Shown: positions 57,101 to 61,364, counted from the first letter of the stretch. The stretch: DNA of 64,000 nt from Apostichopus japonicus (GCF_037975245.1 NC_092562.1:32120554-32184553); one strand, 5' to 3'. Numbers and translations: made by a program. The notes: generated by a model not told the origin, from the letters alone.

Positions 57101-59532
57101 AACAGGGAGATGTTATTGAGAGCTGCAATACAACTAGATCTTGAATTTATCAACAGGGAGATGTTATTGAGAGCTGCAATACAACTAGATCTTGAACATA
57201 CCAACAGGGAGATGTTATTGATGGCTGCAATACAACTAGATCTTACATGACAACAGGGAGATGTTATTAAGAGCTGCAATACAACTAGATCTTGAATTTA
57301 TCATTAGGGAGATGTTCTTGATGGCTGCAATACAACTAGATCTTGAACATAACAACAGGGAGATGTTATTGAGAGCTGCAATACAACTAGATCTTGAACA
57401 TACCAACAAGGAGATGTTATTGATGGCTGCAATACAACTAGATCTTGAACATAACAACAGGGAGATGTTATTGATGGCTGCAATACAACTAGATCTTGAA
57501 CATAACAACAGGGAGATGTTGTTGAGAGCTGCAAATCAATACAACTGGATCTTGCTATTGCTATCACCAACTAATGCAACCTGCTGTCTCACTAACCCAC
57601 TGGTACAAACATCTTCAGGAACAATAGAACCCCCTGCTACATCCATCACTAACTGATCAAATGACTTTTAATACCAAACAGCCATATGCTATCTCTATCA
57701 CCAACTGATACAAACATCTTTAGGAAAAATACAGCCACCTGCATCTCTATCACCAACTTAAACAAACATCTTTAAGACCAATAGAGCCACCTGCTATCTC
57801 TATCACCAACTGATACAAACATCTTTAGGAAAAATACAGCCACCTGCATCTCTATCACCAACTGAAACAAACATCTTCAAGACCAATACAGCCACCTGCT
57901 ATCTCTATCACCCACTGATATAAACATCTTTAGGAAAAATACAGCCACCTGCTATCTCTTTCACCCACTGATATAAACATCTTTAAGAGCAATACAGCCA
58001 GCCACCTGCCACTCTATCACCAACTGATATAAACATCTTTAGGAAAAATACAGCCACCTGCTATCTCTATGACCAACTGATACAAACTTCTTTAGGAAAA
58101 ATACAGCCACCTGCATCTCTATTAACAACTGAAACAAACATCTTTAGGACCAATACAGCCACCTGCTATCTCTATCACCCACTGATATAAACATCTTTAG
58201 GAAAAATACAGCCACCTGCTATCTCTATCACCCACTGATATAAACATCTTTAAGAGCAATACAGCCAGCCACCTGCCACTCTATCACCAACTGATATAAA
58301 CATCTTTAGGAAAAATACAGCCACCTGCTATCTCTATCACCAACTGATGTAAACATCTTTAGGAACAATAGAGCCACCTGCTACCTCTATCACCAACTGA
58401 TTTAAACATCTTTAGGAAAAATACAGCCACCTGCTATCTCTACCACCAACTGATATAAACATCTTTAAGACCAATAGAGCCACCTGCTGTCTCTATCACC
58501 AACTGATGTAAACATCTTAAGGAACAATACAGCCACCTGCTATCTCTATGACCAACTGATACAAACATCTTTAGGGAAAATAAAGCCATATCTCTATCAC
58601 CAACTGATATAAACATCTTTAAGATCAATAGTCACCAGCTATCTCTATCACCCACTGATATAAACACCTTTAAGACCAATACAGCCACCTGCGATCTCTA
58701 TGACCTACTGAATCTACCATCTCTACGAACAACAATGCCACCTGATAGAGCCACCAGCTACATTTATCATCCATTAATACAAACATCATCAAGAACAATA
58801 GAACCACCTGGTATGTTTATTATAATCCAAACATCTTCAAGAACAATAGAACCACCTGCTCTACCTATCAGCTATTCATTGAACCATCTGCATTCTTCAT
58901 CACCTACAGATACAAACATCTTAGAGAACAATAGCACCACCTGTAACCTCTATCACCTACTGATACAGTTCAAATTTAAGACAAGGCAAATTCAGCAAGG
59001 GAGAATGTTGACAGTAGCATTTAGTGTAACTCTTAAAATAGATTTAAATGAAGTATATAATGACACACAAAACAAACAAAAAAAACCAATAAAATGGGTG
59101 TGAGCAACACTTTGGAGATGTAATACTATACCTACATGGCTCTCAGAGCCATCAGGCTCACACCATGAAACATACAGACCTTGGCTTTAGTAGCTCAATA
59201 ACCATCTTGGAAAAACATTTATGGAACAGTCTTTTTCACAGCAGAAATAAACAGCATATAAATGATGTTTACCTCATAGAATTCTGAACATAATATTAAA
59301 TAAGTAGAATTGGTGTATATTTCATAGCATTCTCACAACCCTAATAGCAAAAAAATGACAAATAAGAGTAAGTGAAACTTAAACACAAACATTCCAGGGA
59401 GTTAACAAACAGTAAATCATGGGAATTATTCTGTAAATACTTTAACCTAACCTGGTCGAGAACCAAAACTGACTTGTCTCCGATGGCCAAAGTGACGTGG
59501 GTTGTGTCTAGGAACCTCAGATGCACCCCCAA
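2980..59532 (-). CDS. ABCA4-like: ABCA1/ABCA4-like transporter, C-terminal half (22 exons, 5' end outside window)
   Basis: Full-size ABCA proteins are membrane ATPases that move lipids (ABCA1 phospholipid and cholesterol, ABCA4 retinylidene-phosphatidylethanolamine). Seen here: 22 exons with GT/AG borders and matching phases, joining to 1071 residues plus stop. Order by residue of the joined part: R-linker 1-60; TM7 about 73-90; second extracellular domain about 90-390, with at least seven N-glycosylation sequons and six cysteines; remaining TMD2 helices about 393-620; linker 625-670; NBD2 about 671-962 with Walker A GVNGAGKT (693-700), Q740, YSGGN (792-796), Walker B D816-E817 and H849; VFISFA 963-968; tail to 1071. 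All catalytic motifs are intact. Human ABCA1 and ABCA4 are about 2260-2270 aa, so this is slightly under half. Details such as [23 protein letters not shown] and FAKQQ read closer to ABCA4 from memory, but an invertebrate gene may predate the ABCA1/4/7 split. The substrate is not deducible. Confidence 0.95.
3201..3935 (-). other. Intron 21, unique part
   Basis: No coding potential recognised. A degenerate copy of the repeat carrying TGACCT-like motifs lies near 3745-3775. Confidence 0.6.
3936..9075. repeat. 59/62-bp minisatellite, ~85 copies (5.1 kb)
   Basis: The unit begins GAAGCTAGGAACAATCAGTA and continues GTGAGCGAAGAGTAAGGACA and GGGTAAGGTTGAAGTAGG. A longer variant has GTATTAGG in place of GTAAGG. 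Variant markers (GATTGAAG at 4881 and 5682; GAGGAAG at 5134 and 5935) recur 801 bp apart, showing a block duplication of about 13 units. The array ends about 26 bp from the exon donor at 9101. Confidence 0.97.
9101..9209 (-). CDS. ABCA4-like: ABCA exon 21: VFISFA motif
   Basis: Acceptor TTCTTGTAG, then GTATTCATC; donor CTCCAG before GTGAG. It encodes residues 963-998, [10 protein letters not shown] followed by an acidic, Ser/Thr-rich stretch, and leaves one base for the next codon. VFISFA matches the conserved VFVNFA motif after NBD2 of ABCA1 and ABCA4. Joined to the previous exon it reads [14 protein letters not shown]. Confidence 0.93.
9278..9890. repeat. ~29-bp tandem repeat with a composite longer period
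   Basis: Units are of the type TTCATCCAGTCTTATCTGCT followed by ACTGGTTAA. A longer composite block (CTTACTGGCTGCTGG, then AATTCATAGTC and TACAGGTATATTCATCC) recurs about five times. It lies in intron 20, about 70 bp upstream of exon 21. Confidence 0.9.
10072..10213. repeat. 53-bp minisatellite, left part (split by an insertion)
   Basis: About 2.7 copies of the unit CTAAGTGTGCTGTATAATAA, TGGACAGTGGATGTTACTGG, TTCATGTCTTAAG. The array is cut after GGATGTTA and resumes at 13410. Confidence 0.95.
11351..11759. mobile_element. 409-bp hAT-like element with 8-bp target duplication
   Basis: A 16-bp perfect terminal inverted repeat CAGGGTTGTCCAACCT bounds it, followed on the left by ACGGCCCGCGGGCC, which is typical of hAT/Charlie-type ends. 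TCTTACAC at 11343-11350 is repeated exactly at 11760-11767. It has no coding capacity and contains an 11-nt G run. It is nested inside the larger element. Confidence 0.92.
11937..12091. repeat. 19-bp tandem repeat, ~8 copies
   Basis: CTTTCTTAACCATGCAATG is repeated in perfect head-to-tail copies; the last copy reads CCATGGAATG. It lies within the 3.2-kb element. Confidence 0.97.
13410..14375. repeat. 53-bp minisatellite, right part, ~18 copies
   Basis: The same unit as at 10072-10213, with AAGTGTGC/AATTGTGC and AGTGG/AGCGG variants and one shortened unit near 14015. It ends about 55 bp from the donor of exon 20. Confidence 0.96.
14431..14674 (-). CDS. ABCA4-like: ABCA exon 20: end of NBD2
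   Basis: Acceptor TTTTCAG, then GTTTGG; donor GATCAG before GTGTTG. One base completes a Lys, then 81 residues (882-962): [14 protein letters not shown] through MLEYQLP to [12 protein letters not shown]. This matches the FGDGY, NMLQYQLP and EDYSVSQTTLDQ block after NBD2 in ABCA1. Confidence 0.95.
14804..14896 (-). CDS. ABCA4-like: ABCA exon 19: NBD2 after the H-loop
   Basis: Acceptor CTCTTCTAG, then CATGG; donor AACAA before GTAAG. C completes Ser850; residues 851-880 are [19 protein letters not shown] through HLKN, a strongly conserved ABCA segment. Two bases are left for Lys881. Confidence 0.95.
14957..15645. repeat. 50-bp minisatellite, ~13-14 copies
   Basis: The unit is CCATACAGTAGTGAGATGAC, ATATCCCCAATATTGCACAG, CCCTGGTTAA. 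It fills intron 18 between exons 18 and 19; the first units are diverged. Confidence 0.96.
15741..15844 (-). CDS. ABCA4-like: ABCA exon 18: Walker B to H-loop of NBD2
   Basis: Acceptor TTGACAG, then GATGAACC; donor CATAG before GTGAG. Residues 816-849 begin [16 protein letters not shown] and end VVLTTH. D816-E817 complete Walker B with VVFL of the previous exon, and H849 is the H-loop histidine. It ends in phase 2. Confidence 0.96.
15845..18562 (-). other. Intron 17 (2.7 kb), no large array
   Basis: It contains two diverged direct duplications: about 15930-16020 with 16090-16180 (CAGGATTTGGGCTT, AAAACCACAT), and about 17428-17575 with 17600-17755 (GGCAATCAA, CAAACTTA, TGGCCCTT, GAAGGCCTAATAT). 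No exon or RNA gene recognised. Confidence 0.6.
18563..18697 (-). CDS. ABCA4-like: ABCA exon 17: NBD2 signature motif
   Basis: Acceptor TTCTTGTAG, then ATGGCTG; donor TTCTTG before GTAAG; 45 codons, phase 0 to 0. Residues 771-815 contain [17 protein letters not shown] (signature 792-796) and end PPVVFL, the first part of Walker B. Confidence 0.96.
18865..19113 (-). CDS. ABCA4-like: ABCA exon 16: Walker A and Q-loop of NBD2
   Basis: Acceptor CATCCACAG, then TGTTTTGG; donor GACAGG before GTGAG; 83 codons, phase 0. Residues 688-770 include [19 protein letters not shown] (Walker A), [17 protein letters not shown] (Q-loop Gln740) and [18 protein letters not shown]. This is the clearest family signature in the window. 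Confidence 0.97.
19442..20821. repeat. ~69-bp minisatellite, ~20 copies, overlapping the 3' end of exon 15
   Basis: In gene direction each unit contains CCTAGGGGAGAGGTAAATTA, CTGGTTGTGTGTATGTACTG and a variable C/G and CA run. The last 14 bases of exon 15 and its donor (20797-20821) are identical to this part of the unit, so the array includes the real splice junction. Units near 69 bp keep one minus-strand frame open ([20 protein letters not shown]); the resulting open frames are not genes. Confidence 0.95.
20808..20876 (-). CDS. ABCA4-like: ABCA exon 15: start of NBD2
   Basis: Acceptor CTCCACAG, then GTTTATCAA; donor GGGGAGAG before GTAAAT; 23 codons, phase 0. Residues 665-687 are [15 protein letters not shown] and then CVGIPRGE. 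They match the IYxxxxxPAVDRxCVGIPPGE segment before Walker A in ABCA1 and ABCA4. Its last 14 nt and donor are repeated in the adjoining array. Confidence 0.94.
21010..23440. repeat. 36-bp minisatellite, ~66 copies
   Basis: The unit is ATCAGAAACAGCAATACATT followed by ATCACATGATCAAACT, with AACCGC variants. Since 36 is a multiple of three and the unit has no stop in some frames, long spurious plus-strand frames appear. Markers (a one-base deletion at 21626 and 22417; AACCGC at 21776 and 22567; CATGATCACATG near 22000 and 22791) recur 791 bp apart, indicating a 22-unit block duplication. The right edge degrades to CCCCCAACTGTTATCACA by about 23600. Confidence 0.97.
23660..25450. repeat. 20-bp minisatellite, ~90 copies
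   Basis: The unit is ATGATGAGTCCAATGAGGGT, with TAAGAGT, GGATATGAGG and GTTGAGTGCGAGG variants, some combined into longer composite blocks. It lacks stops on the minus strand, so up to 396 codons read through as a 20-residue repeat. This is a by-product, not a protein gene. It ends about 60 bp from the donor of exon 14. Confidence 0.96.
25510..25630 (-). CDS. ABCA4-like: ABCA exon 14: TMD2-NBD2 linker
   Basis: Acceptor GATTCCAG, then ACCTTTAG; donor TGTAAA before GTAAGT. It completes Arg624 and encodes 625-664, including [19 protein letters not shown], matching the acidic DEDDDVxxERQRI block of ABCA1/4, then [10 protein letters not shown], the first NBD2 strand. Confidence 0.94.
25631..27389 (-). 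other. Intron 13, low-copy part
   Basis: It holds a CpG-rich patch (about 25700-25900) with repeated ATCGT/ACGAT words, a two-copy ~65-bp repeat at about 26040-26160 (GGTTACTGTTTTCTAAGGGT), and three diverged copies of a ~120-bp repeat at about 26400-26800 (TTAGGCTACCATGTGGT). No exon recognised. Confidence 0.6.
27390..28480. repeat. 46-52-bp minisatellite, left part, ~22 copies
   Basis: The unit is CACACCATGCCAACAATCTC, ATTGTAGGCAAGCCTAGAAT, ATGTATCAT, with optional TATC and ATC insertions. It is interrupted by a Penelope-like insertion and resumes at 29453. Confidence 0.96.
28717..29019 (+). CDS. Penelope-like GIY-YIG endonuclease domain, 5'-truncated
   Basis: The frame is open from the left-arm junction ([13 protein letters not shown]) to TAA at 29017-29019. 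Visible motifs: VIYLISC and QYVGET, the GIY and YIG equivalents with the usual C-x2-C just before the second; RFYGHRS, with the conserved Arg and His; [11 protein letters not shown]; then [17 protein letters not shown], the typical end of the domain. In intact elements it nicks DNA and lies C-terminal to the reverse transcriptase. Here only about 100 residues remain; the ATG at 28828 is internal and not a true start. Confidence 0.9.
   Translation, partial: HNVIYLISCRVCGIQYVGETKTTLKKRFYGHRSTVNTMKTETPVGEHFNLPNHTINDMSLQGIESLGSRPDLVRISRERLWMQRLRTIQPHGLNIQEGHD
29333..29372 (+). ncRNA. Hammerhead-ribozyme-like motif in the Penelope right arm
   Basis: GCCT, CTGAAGA, then the hairpin GATCCTGCTAGGATC, GAAA, CGTC, AGGC: the CUGANGA and GAAA cores, a stem II hairpin and pairing GCCT/AGGC ends. 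Minimal hammerheads are known from Penelope-like elements. An inverted copy lies at 28499-28538 on the minus strand. Stem III is very short and one extra A precedes stem II, so activity is unproven. Confidence 0.5.
29453..29640. repeat. 46-52-bp minisatellite, right remnant
   Basis: Three to four increasingly diverged copies of the unit at 27390-28480, on the far side of the Penelope-like insertion. Confidence 0.9.
29823..30282. mobile_element. 460-bp MITE-like element
   Basis: The ends are inverted, CAGGGATGAGACT and CAGGCATGAGACT (12 of 13 identical), flanked by CAAAAG at 29817-29822 and 30283-30288. Inside are a perfect GC hairpin (29891-29916) and an A-rich tract (about 30148-30200). The start CAGG suggests hAT, but the duplication seen is 6 bp rather than 8. 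It has no coding capacity and ends only 28 bp from the donor of exon 13. Confidence 0.65.
30310..30439 (-). CDS. ABCA4-like: ABCA exon 13: last TMD2 helix
   Basis: Acceptor TGTTTTATAG, then ATAAGG; donor CCACG before GTAAG. Residues 582-623: [17 protein letters not shown], then the helix [18 protein letters not shown] and NFFYKP. This matches the NPLxWDxxGRN block and final membrane helix of ABCA1/4. Confidence 0.94.
30660..30862. repeat. ~52-bp tandem repeat, ~4 copies
   Basis: TGATAATACCTAAGGGACTC followed by AGACCCAGG, CTGATACTGAAAGTCAC and so on. It abuts the 70-bp array. Confidence 0.9.
30863..33310. repeat. 70-bp minisatellite, ~34 copies
   Basis: The unit is TGTAAGACATAATGCTATTA, TTCAACAAGCTAGGATAGTA, AGGATAGCAGTAGAGGTGTT, ATCATTACAA. 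Variant markers (TGTAAGCCAT at 31561 and 32471; CTATAATTC near 31504 and 32414) recur 910 bp (13 units) apart. A scrambled junction lies at about 32900-32985. It ends about 50 bp from the donor of exon 12. Confidence 0.97.
33362..33491 (-). CDS. ABCA4-like: ABCA exon 12: TMD2
   Basis: Acceptor GATTTGTCAG, then GATCTTG; donor CAAATCA before GTGAG. Residues 538-580: [20 protein letters not shown], matching LIFPHFCLGRGLID of ABCA1/4, then a loop ending EHYQI. It ends in phase 1. Confidence 0.94.
33751..33901 (-). CDS. ABCA4-like: ABCA exon 11: TMD2 helices
   Basis: Acceptor TTCTTTTAG, then GTGGGC; donor GATGAG before GTTAG. Residues 488-537: [20 protein letters not shown] and a following helix [20 protein letters not shown]. 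This fits the YGWAVIPMMYP and VPSTAY region of ABCA4. Confidence 0.94.
34020..34830. repeat. 33-bp minisatellite, ~25 copies
   Basis: The unit is GGAGGCATGCCACTATTTAA followed by CACTGAATAATAG. Because 33 is a multiple of three, it yields repeat-coded open frames on both strands (11-residue period); these are not genes. It lies about 120 bp upstream of exon 11. Confidence 0.96.
34831..35101 (-). other. Intron 10, unique part
   Basis: AT-rich sequence with no recognised feature between the 33-bp array and the donor of exon 10. Confidence 0.6.
35102..35217 (-). CDS. ABCA4-like: ABCA exon 10: TMD2 helices
   Basis: Acceptor TATTACAG, then GTTAATTTC; donor TATGG before GTGAG. Residues 449-486: [20 protein letters not shown], a loop, and LLLLFILY leading into the YGW of the next exon. 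Confidence 0.93.
35340..35517 (-). CDS. ABCA4-like: ABCA exon 9: TM8 and cytosolic ERV..AKHLQ motif
   Basis: Acceptor CCATTTAG, then GACGCAG; donor GACTTG before GTTAG. Residues 390-448: a helix [19 protein letters not shown], then [20 protein letters not shown]. This is almost the ERVSKAKHLQFISGV and IYWLSN signature of ABCA1. Confidence 0.95.
35610..39180. repeat. 31/32-bp minisatellite, ~110 copies (3.6 kb)
   Basis: The unit is TATCCCCCAACTATTAGTTT followed by AGCATCCATGGG, with four- or five-C forms and variants such as ATTAGGTTACACCC and TTTGTTTAGCACCC that recur as composite blocks. It starts about 90 bp from exon 9. The left 500 bp are more diverged. Confidence 0.97.
39181..39585 (-). 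other. Intron 8, unique spacer
   Basis: About 400 bp of AT-rich sequence between the 32-bp and 90-bp arrays; nothing recognised. Confidence 0.6.
39590..40034. repeat. ~90-bp minisatellite, ~5 copies, including the donor site of exon 8
   Basis: The unit contains GAATCTCACTAAGAAATGAA, TGTTTCATTTAACATTTAAT, TAATGGAATCAGGCAGGTGG and TAACTGTTATAAAATGTATC, then TTAC. In gene direction TTAC and the bases before it read GTAAGATACATTTTATAACA, which is the intron start right after exon 8. Every unit thus carries a copy of that donor and its downstream 60 bp. Confidence 0.93.
40035..40201 (-). CDS. ABCA4-like: ABCA exon 8: end of the second extracellular domain
   Basis: Acceptor TTTTGCAG, then ATTTGGTAT; donor CTAAT before GTAAGA. 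Residues 334-388 begin [20 protein letters not shown], the counterpart of VWFNNKGWHAxxxxLNVxNN in ABCA1/4, and continue to [13 protein letters not shown]. Sequons lie at N361 and N378. Confidence 0.95.
40380..45690. repeat. 29-bp minisatellite, ~180 copies (5.3 kb)
   Basis: The unit is CTACTGACTATCCTAATGGA followed by ATCTACACA. Rare markers recur about 2015 bp apart: TCTCCACC near 41768 and 43784, CTACGCAC near 41912 and 43928, GTACGCAC near 43036 and 45051. This shows a 2.0-kb block duplication inside the array. It is the largest array in the window. Confidence 0.97.
45898..45975 (-). CDS. ABCA4-like: ABCA exon 7: second extracellular domain
   Basis: Acceptor CATCTTCAG, then ATTTATC; donor ACCAAG before GTAAAC; 26 codons, phase 0. 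Residues 308-333: [20 protein letters not shown] and KMKNTK. It is poorly conserved, but the junction TK then IWYNNNG corresponds to VKVWFNNKG of ABCA1, which fixes the frame. Confidence 0.85.
46100..48010. repeat. 49-bp minisatellite, ~39 copies
   Basis: The unit is GAGGAGTGCATAGAAGTACA, AACACATGGCTAGTTATGTG, AGAGGCAAT, with ACACACGG and GAGGGGC variants grouped in runs. It starts about 100 bp upstream of exon 7. Confidence 0.97.
48011..50070 (-). other. Intron 6, low-copy part
   Basis: It holds two ~68-bp duplicates at about 48180-48290 (GGCTTGCTTAGTACATG), a match to the TGACCT-bearing interspersed repeat at about 48525-48640, and two ~145-bp direct copies at about 48955-49230 (TTGTAACTCTGATGTAGGCT). 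No exon recognised. Confidence 0.6.
50071..50154 (-). CDS. ABCA4-like: ABCA exon 6: second extracellular domain
   Basis: Acceptor TCAAACAG, then GATGCCAAT; donor TTCACAG before GTGATG; 28 codons, phase 0. Residues 280-307: [20 protein letters not shown] and IKSKLFSQ. It has no strong family match; support comes from splice sites, phase and an unbroken frame with exons 5 and 7. Confidence 0.75.
50155..53091 (-). other. Intron 5 (2.9 kb)
   Basis: The middle (about 51330-52480) is a copy of an interspersed repeat listed separately. The rest is AT-rich with several small open frames but no recognisable product. Confidence 0.6.
51330..52480. repeat. Interspersed repeat, copy 1 (diverged pair with 55240-56130)
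   Basis: Shared landmarks in the same order: AATGGCTACTTTT, ATGCACATT, CATACTGTG, ATAACATTTTGT followed by ATCAAAACAATGATTCA, GTGACAACAAGGCCTAA, ATTTGAGTGCACA, then GATGCAAGAA, ACATCTCTGTAATGGAAAT-like text and AGACACAGAATCCTGC. Copy 1 has extra sequence at about 51780-52060. The class is unknown and no coding is retained. Confidence 0.75.
53092..53227 (-). CDS. ABCA4-like: ABCA exon 5: second extracellular domain, YGG motif
   Basis: Acceptor TTATTTCAG, then ATTTGGTGG; donor TCACAG before GTATTG. It completes Arg234 and encodes 235-279, beginning [20 protein letters not shown] matches RYGGFSLG/RYGGISIG of ABCA1/4. Sequons lie at N252 and N265; a Cys is at 274. Confidence 0.9.
53490..53605. 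repeat. 57-bp tandem duplication
   Basis: CCTTATAGCCTGGAATATAG, CCAAATATCATCCACACATC, AAAGAGGTAGTTTT occurs twice head to tail in intron 4. Confidence 0.95.
53806..54063 (-). CDS. ABCA4-like: ABCA exon 4: second extracellular domain, Cys-rich
   Basis: Acceptor GTTGGCAG, then GGATGATGG; donor AAGAG before GTTAG. It completes Lys148 and encodes 149-233: [29 protein letters not shown], then [17 protein letters not shown]. The CxC-x6-CP pattern and NLTxxNxSDYxxKT match ABCA1/4. Sequons lie at N178, N213 and N218; cysteines at 154, 182, 184 and 191 are expected to form extracellular disulfides. Confidence 0.94.
54325..54551 (-). CDS. ABCA4-like: ABCA exon 3: TM7 and start of the second extracellular domain
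   Basis: Acceptor TTTTACAG, then GTGATTCTT; donor TTTAAA before GTAAG. Residues 73-147: helix [17 protein letters not shown], then [11 protein letters not shown] and NGSGIGTRC. This matches IVLPAxFVxxAL, LxPWxYxxQ and GFGTRC of ABCA1/4. A sequon lies at N133. Confidence 0.95.
54552..56219 (-). other. Intron 2 (1.7 kb)
   Basis: Most of it (about 55240-56130) is copy 2 of the interspersed repeat. No tandem array is present. Confidence 0.6.
55240..56130. repeat. Interspersed repeat, copy 2
   Basis: Same landmarks and orientation as 51330-52480, roughly three quarters identical by eye. It ends with GATGCAAGA and ACACAGCATCCTGC. Confidence 0.75.
56220..56356 (-). CDS. ABCA4-like: ABCA exon 2: R-linker to TM7
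   Basis: Acceptor CTGCAGTCAG, then GTGGGATT, chosen because it alone gives the phase required by exon 1; donor GGCTCAG before GTAAAA. It completes Gly27 and encodes 28-72: [19 protein letters not shown], then [20 protein letters not shown] and FLAQ. This matches QQxxALLxKRFxHxxRSxKxFLAQ of ABCA4. Confidence 0.92.
56361..57535. repeat. 51-bp minisatellite, ~23 copies, reaching the acceptor of exon 2
   Basis: The unit is CTGCAATACAACTAGATCTT, GAACATAACAACAGGGAGAT, GTTATTGATGG, with alternate forms (GAATTTATC, GAGAG). In gene direction each unit has GATCTAGTTGTATTGCAG, and the intron end before exon 2 reads GATCCAGTTCTGCAG, so the first unit abuts the real acceptor. Its 51-bp length (17 codons) produces spurious open frames on both strands. 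Confidence 0.95.
57640..58960. repeat. ~53-bp minisatellite, ~25 copies
   Basis: The unit is ACCAACTGATATAAACATCT, TTAGGAAAAATACAGCCACC, TGCTATCTCTATC; it is more diverged than the neighbouring arrays and degrades toward 58960. Confidence 0.93.
58961..59451 (-). other. Intron 1, unique part
   Basis: AT-rich sequence without recognised features before the donor of exon 1. Confidence 0.6.
59452..59532 (-). CDS. ABCA4-like: ABCA exon 1 of window: R-linker after NBD1
   Basis: Acceptor TCTTTTTGTTCTGCATGACAG, then TTGGGGG; donor CGACCAG before GTTAGG. Residues 1-26: [20 protein letters not shown] and SFGSRP, rich in His and Arg. The composition and spacing resemble the ABCA4 linker after NBD1 (a GGA...NPRH stretch), and the ending phase fits exon 2. 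It is numbered as first only within this window; upstream exons lie beyond 64000. Confidence 0.75.
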
Positions 59533-59820
59533 CTGTCATGCAGAACAAAAAGACAGAAGATATAAGAGGAATCATGCTGATAAAAGTAAGCATCCATCAA
59601 CATCTGATTTCATAATGGCTCCCTGAATAATGATGAGTATGAGCACATTCCATGGTTCATGACATGTTGTCAGTCATACCTAGCAAAATGTGAGCAGCAT
59701 TACAAACAAAATGAACAAGAAAGTCAGTCAAACTAGAGTCAACCAAGACATGTGATACATGGTTTATGTCTACTTACATGTATGAAGAATTTGACATTTT
59801 CTATTGGTCCTTGGACTGTT

Positions 59821-59925
59821 GTATACACCTGAGATAGCTATGACATACACCTGAGATAGCTATGACATACACCTGAGATAGCTATGACATACACCTGAGA
59901 TAGCTATGACATACACCTGACAGGG
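59821..59925. repeat. 22-bp tandem repeat, ~4.7 copies
   Basis: ACACCTGAGATAGCTATGACAT is repeated head to tail without changes until the last, partial copy. Confidence 0.97.
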
Positions 59926-60449
59926 TTGATCTTCTTTGCTCACATATTCCAGAAATGACAACATATCTAATTTAGTTTTCAATTTAGTATCCTTCATTGT
60001 AGACAGTCAAATTCAAAATCTGGCACTGAAAACCACAAGAATGTAAAGTCAGTCCGTCTTGTATAATCAAAATGCATGATGAATGATAGTTTGCAATGAT
60101 AACAGGTGGCAGAACTTAGCAGCAACATAAATTTTTGGTGCCAAAAGAGTTGACCTTTGGTAATGTTGTCAAGACTGCTGGGGTCATTTAATACTATCAG
60201 AAGTAACCATTGCCTGAAAGAGACCATAGGTTGATCAAATGAAGGGGTTATGGCTCAGTAAAGTGGAAAATATAGATAGCTTTCCGATTGTTGCTGATTA
60301 AAACTTCCATACAGAAATTTGCTTTGAAGATGAGTGCACTTGATTCTCCTTCAAAGGGGTCTATAAACTTTGAAACCAACTACAGGTAGTATACATTTAT
60401 ATAACCATACTAGTATATTTTACAACATGTTAAGTCAGTCTGATGTAGT

Positions 60450-60895
60450 TAAAGCCCAGAGTCACTTATGTTATTGAAGCTGTATGTTAATCATCATGGA
60501 GCCTAGCTTAAGTATACACATATGTAGCTGCACACTAATATCTGGAGTCCAGAGTCACTTATGTTCATGAAGCTGTATGTTAATCATGATGGTGCCTAGC
60601 TTAAGTCTACACATATGTAGCTGCACACTCATTATATCTGGAGTCCAGAGTCACTTATGTTCATGAAGCTGTATGTTAATCATCATGGAGCCTAGCTTAA
60701 GTATACACATATGTAGCTGCACACTAATATCTGGAGTCCAGAGTCACTTATGTTCATGAAGCTGTATGTTAATCATGATGGTGCCTAGCTTAAGTCTACA
60801 CATATGTAGCTGCACACTCATTATATCTGGAGTCCAGAGTCACTTATGTTCATGAAGCTGTATGTTAATCATCATGGAGCCTAGCTTAAGTCTAC
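60450..60895. repeat. ~93-97-bp tandem repeat, ~5 copies
   Basis: The unit contains GTCCAGAGTCACTTATGTTC, ATGAAGCTGTATGTTAATCA and CCTAGCTTAAGT...ACACATATGTAGCTGCACACT. Two unit types (CATCATGGAG and CATGATGGTG) alternate, giving a dimeric period of about 190 bp. Confidence 0.95.
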
Positions 60896-61187
60896 AAGCT
60901 ATGTATGGTGTAGTCTTAAATCAGGAATTACTTGTAGCTGTGTCCTCATCATGAATGGAAGTGTCACTCTTCAAATGCAGCTGTTTGCTCATATAGTGTA
61001 GTGTTATTTTGTATGCAAATTATTGTTGTGACAGAGAGGATAATAAGATGAAAACATAAACTTGTGAGATAAGCTCTAACAAAGGTTACACACCATGCAT
61101 TACAAGAAGCAAAAAAAGCGAGTGCGTGCAGACTTATTTAATATTAAAGAATTAAGTAGATTTCATGAATGAGGTAGTAGGACATAC

Positions 61188-61205
61188 CTTCTTGGATCAA
61201 TTGTA
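61188..61205 (-). CDS. Candidate 18-nt microexon
   Basis: In gene direction CCTTTGTTCTATTTTAACTT then TATAG is followed by TACAATTGATCCAAGAAG and GTATGT. Acceptor, pyrimidine tract and donor are all good. Read as xTA, then QLIQE, then G, it ends in the phase exon 1 needs. Short motifs like this arise by chance, and it is not counted in the joined CDS. Confidence 0.2.
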
Positions 61206-61364
61206 CTATAAAGTTAAAATAGAACAAAGGAATGTTGTTGTAGTAGAAGAAAGAAGAATGAAAAGGACAAATAGTTAATGCAAATTACCTGTACCAGTAC
61301 TTGATTACAAAACAACAAAGTTAAAGAAGAAACACAAGCCAGACTATGGAGGTACTGAACTACC

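Larger units (their letters stand above)
59533..61360 (-). other. Intron upstream of exon 1, low-copy part
   Basis: Contains the two short arrays listed separately and an 18-nt microexon candidate at 61188-61205. No other coding segment recognised. Confidence 0.55.

Noticed and set aside
56245-57279. Minus-strand open frame of 344 codons ([17 protein letters not shown] period) joined to exon 2
   Set aside because: It reads through the acceptor of exon 2 into the 51-bp array and is in a different frame from the ABCA exon.
1711-57535. Palindromic six-mers in many array units (TGATCA, CCTAGG, GCATGC, CCATGG, AGATCT)
   Set aside because: With units of 30-70 bp, finding a palindromic hexamer in most is close to chance; only the 12-bp palindrome in the 41-bp unit seemed worth noting.
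59760-59815. Candidate exon ending with CTTCATACAT before GTAAGT
   Set aside because: A good donor hexamer, but the upstream sequence runs into the 22-bp repeat and no ABCA-like residues appear.
59994-60227. Minus-strand open frame of 77 codons upstream of exon 1
   Set aside because: No ABCA similarity and no donor giving the required phase; its composition looks random.
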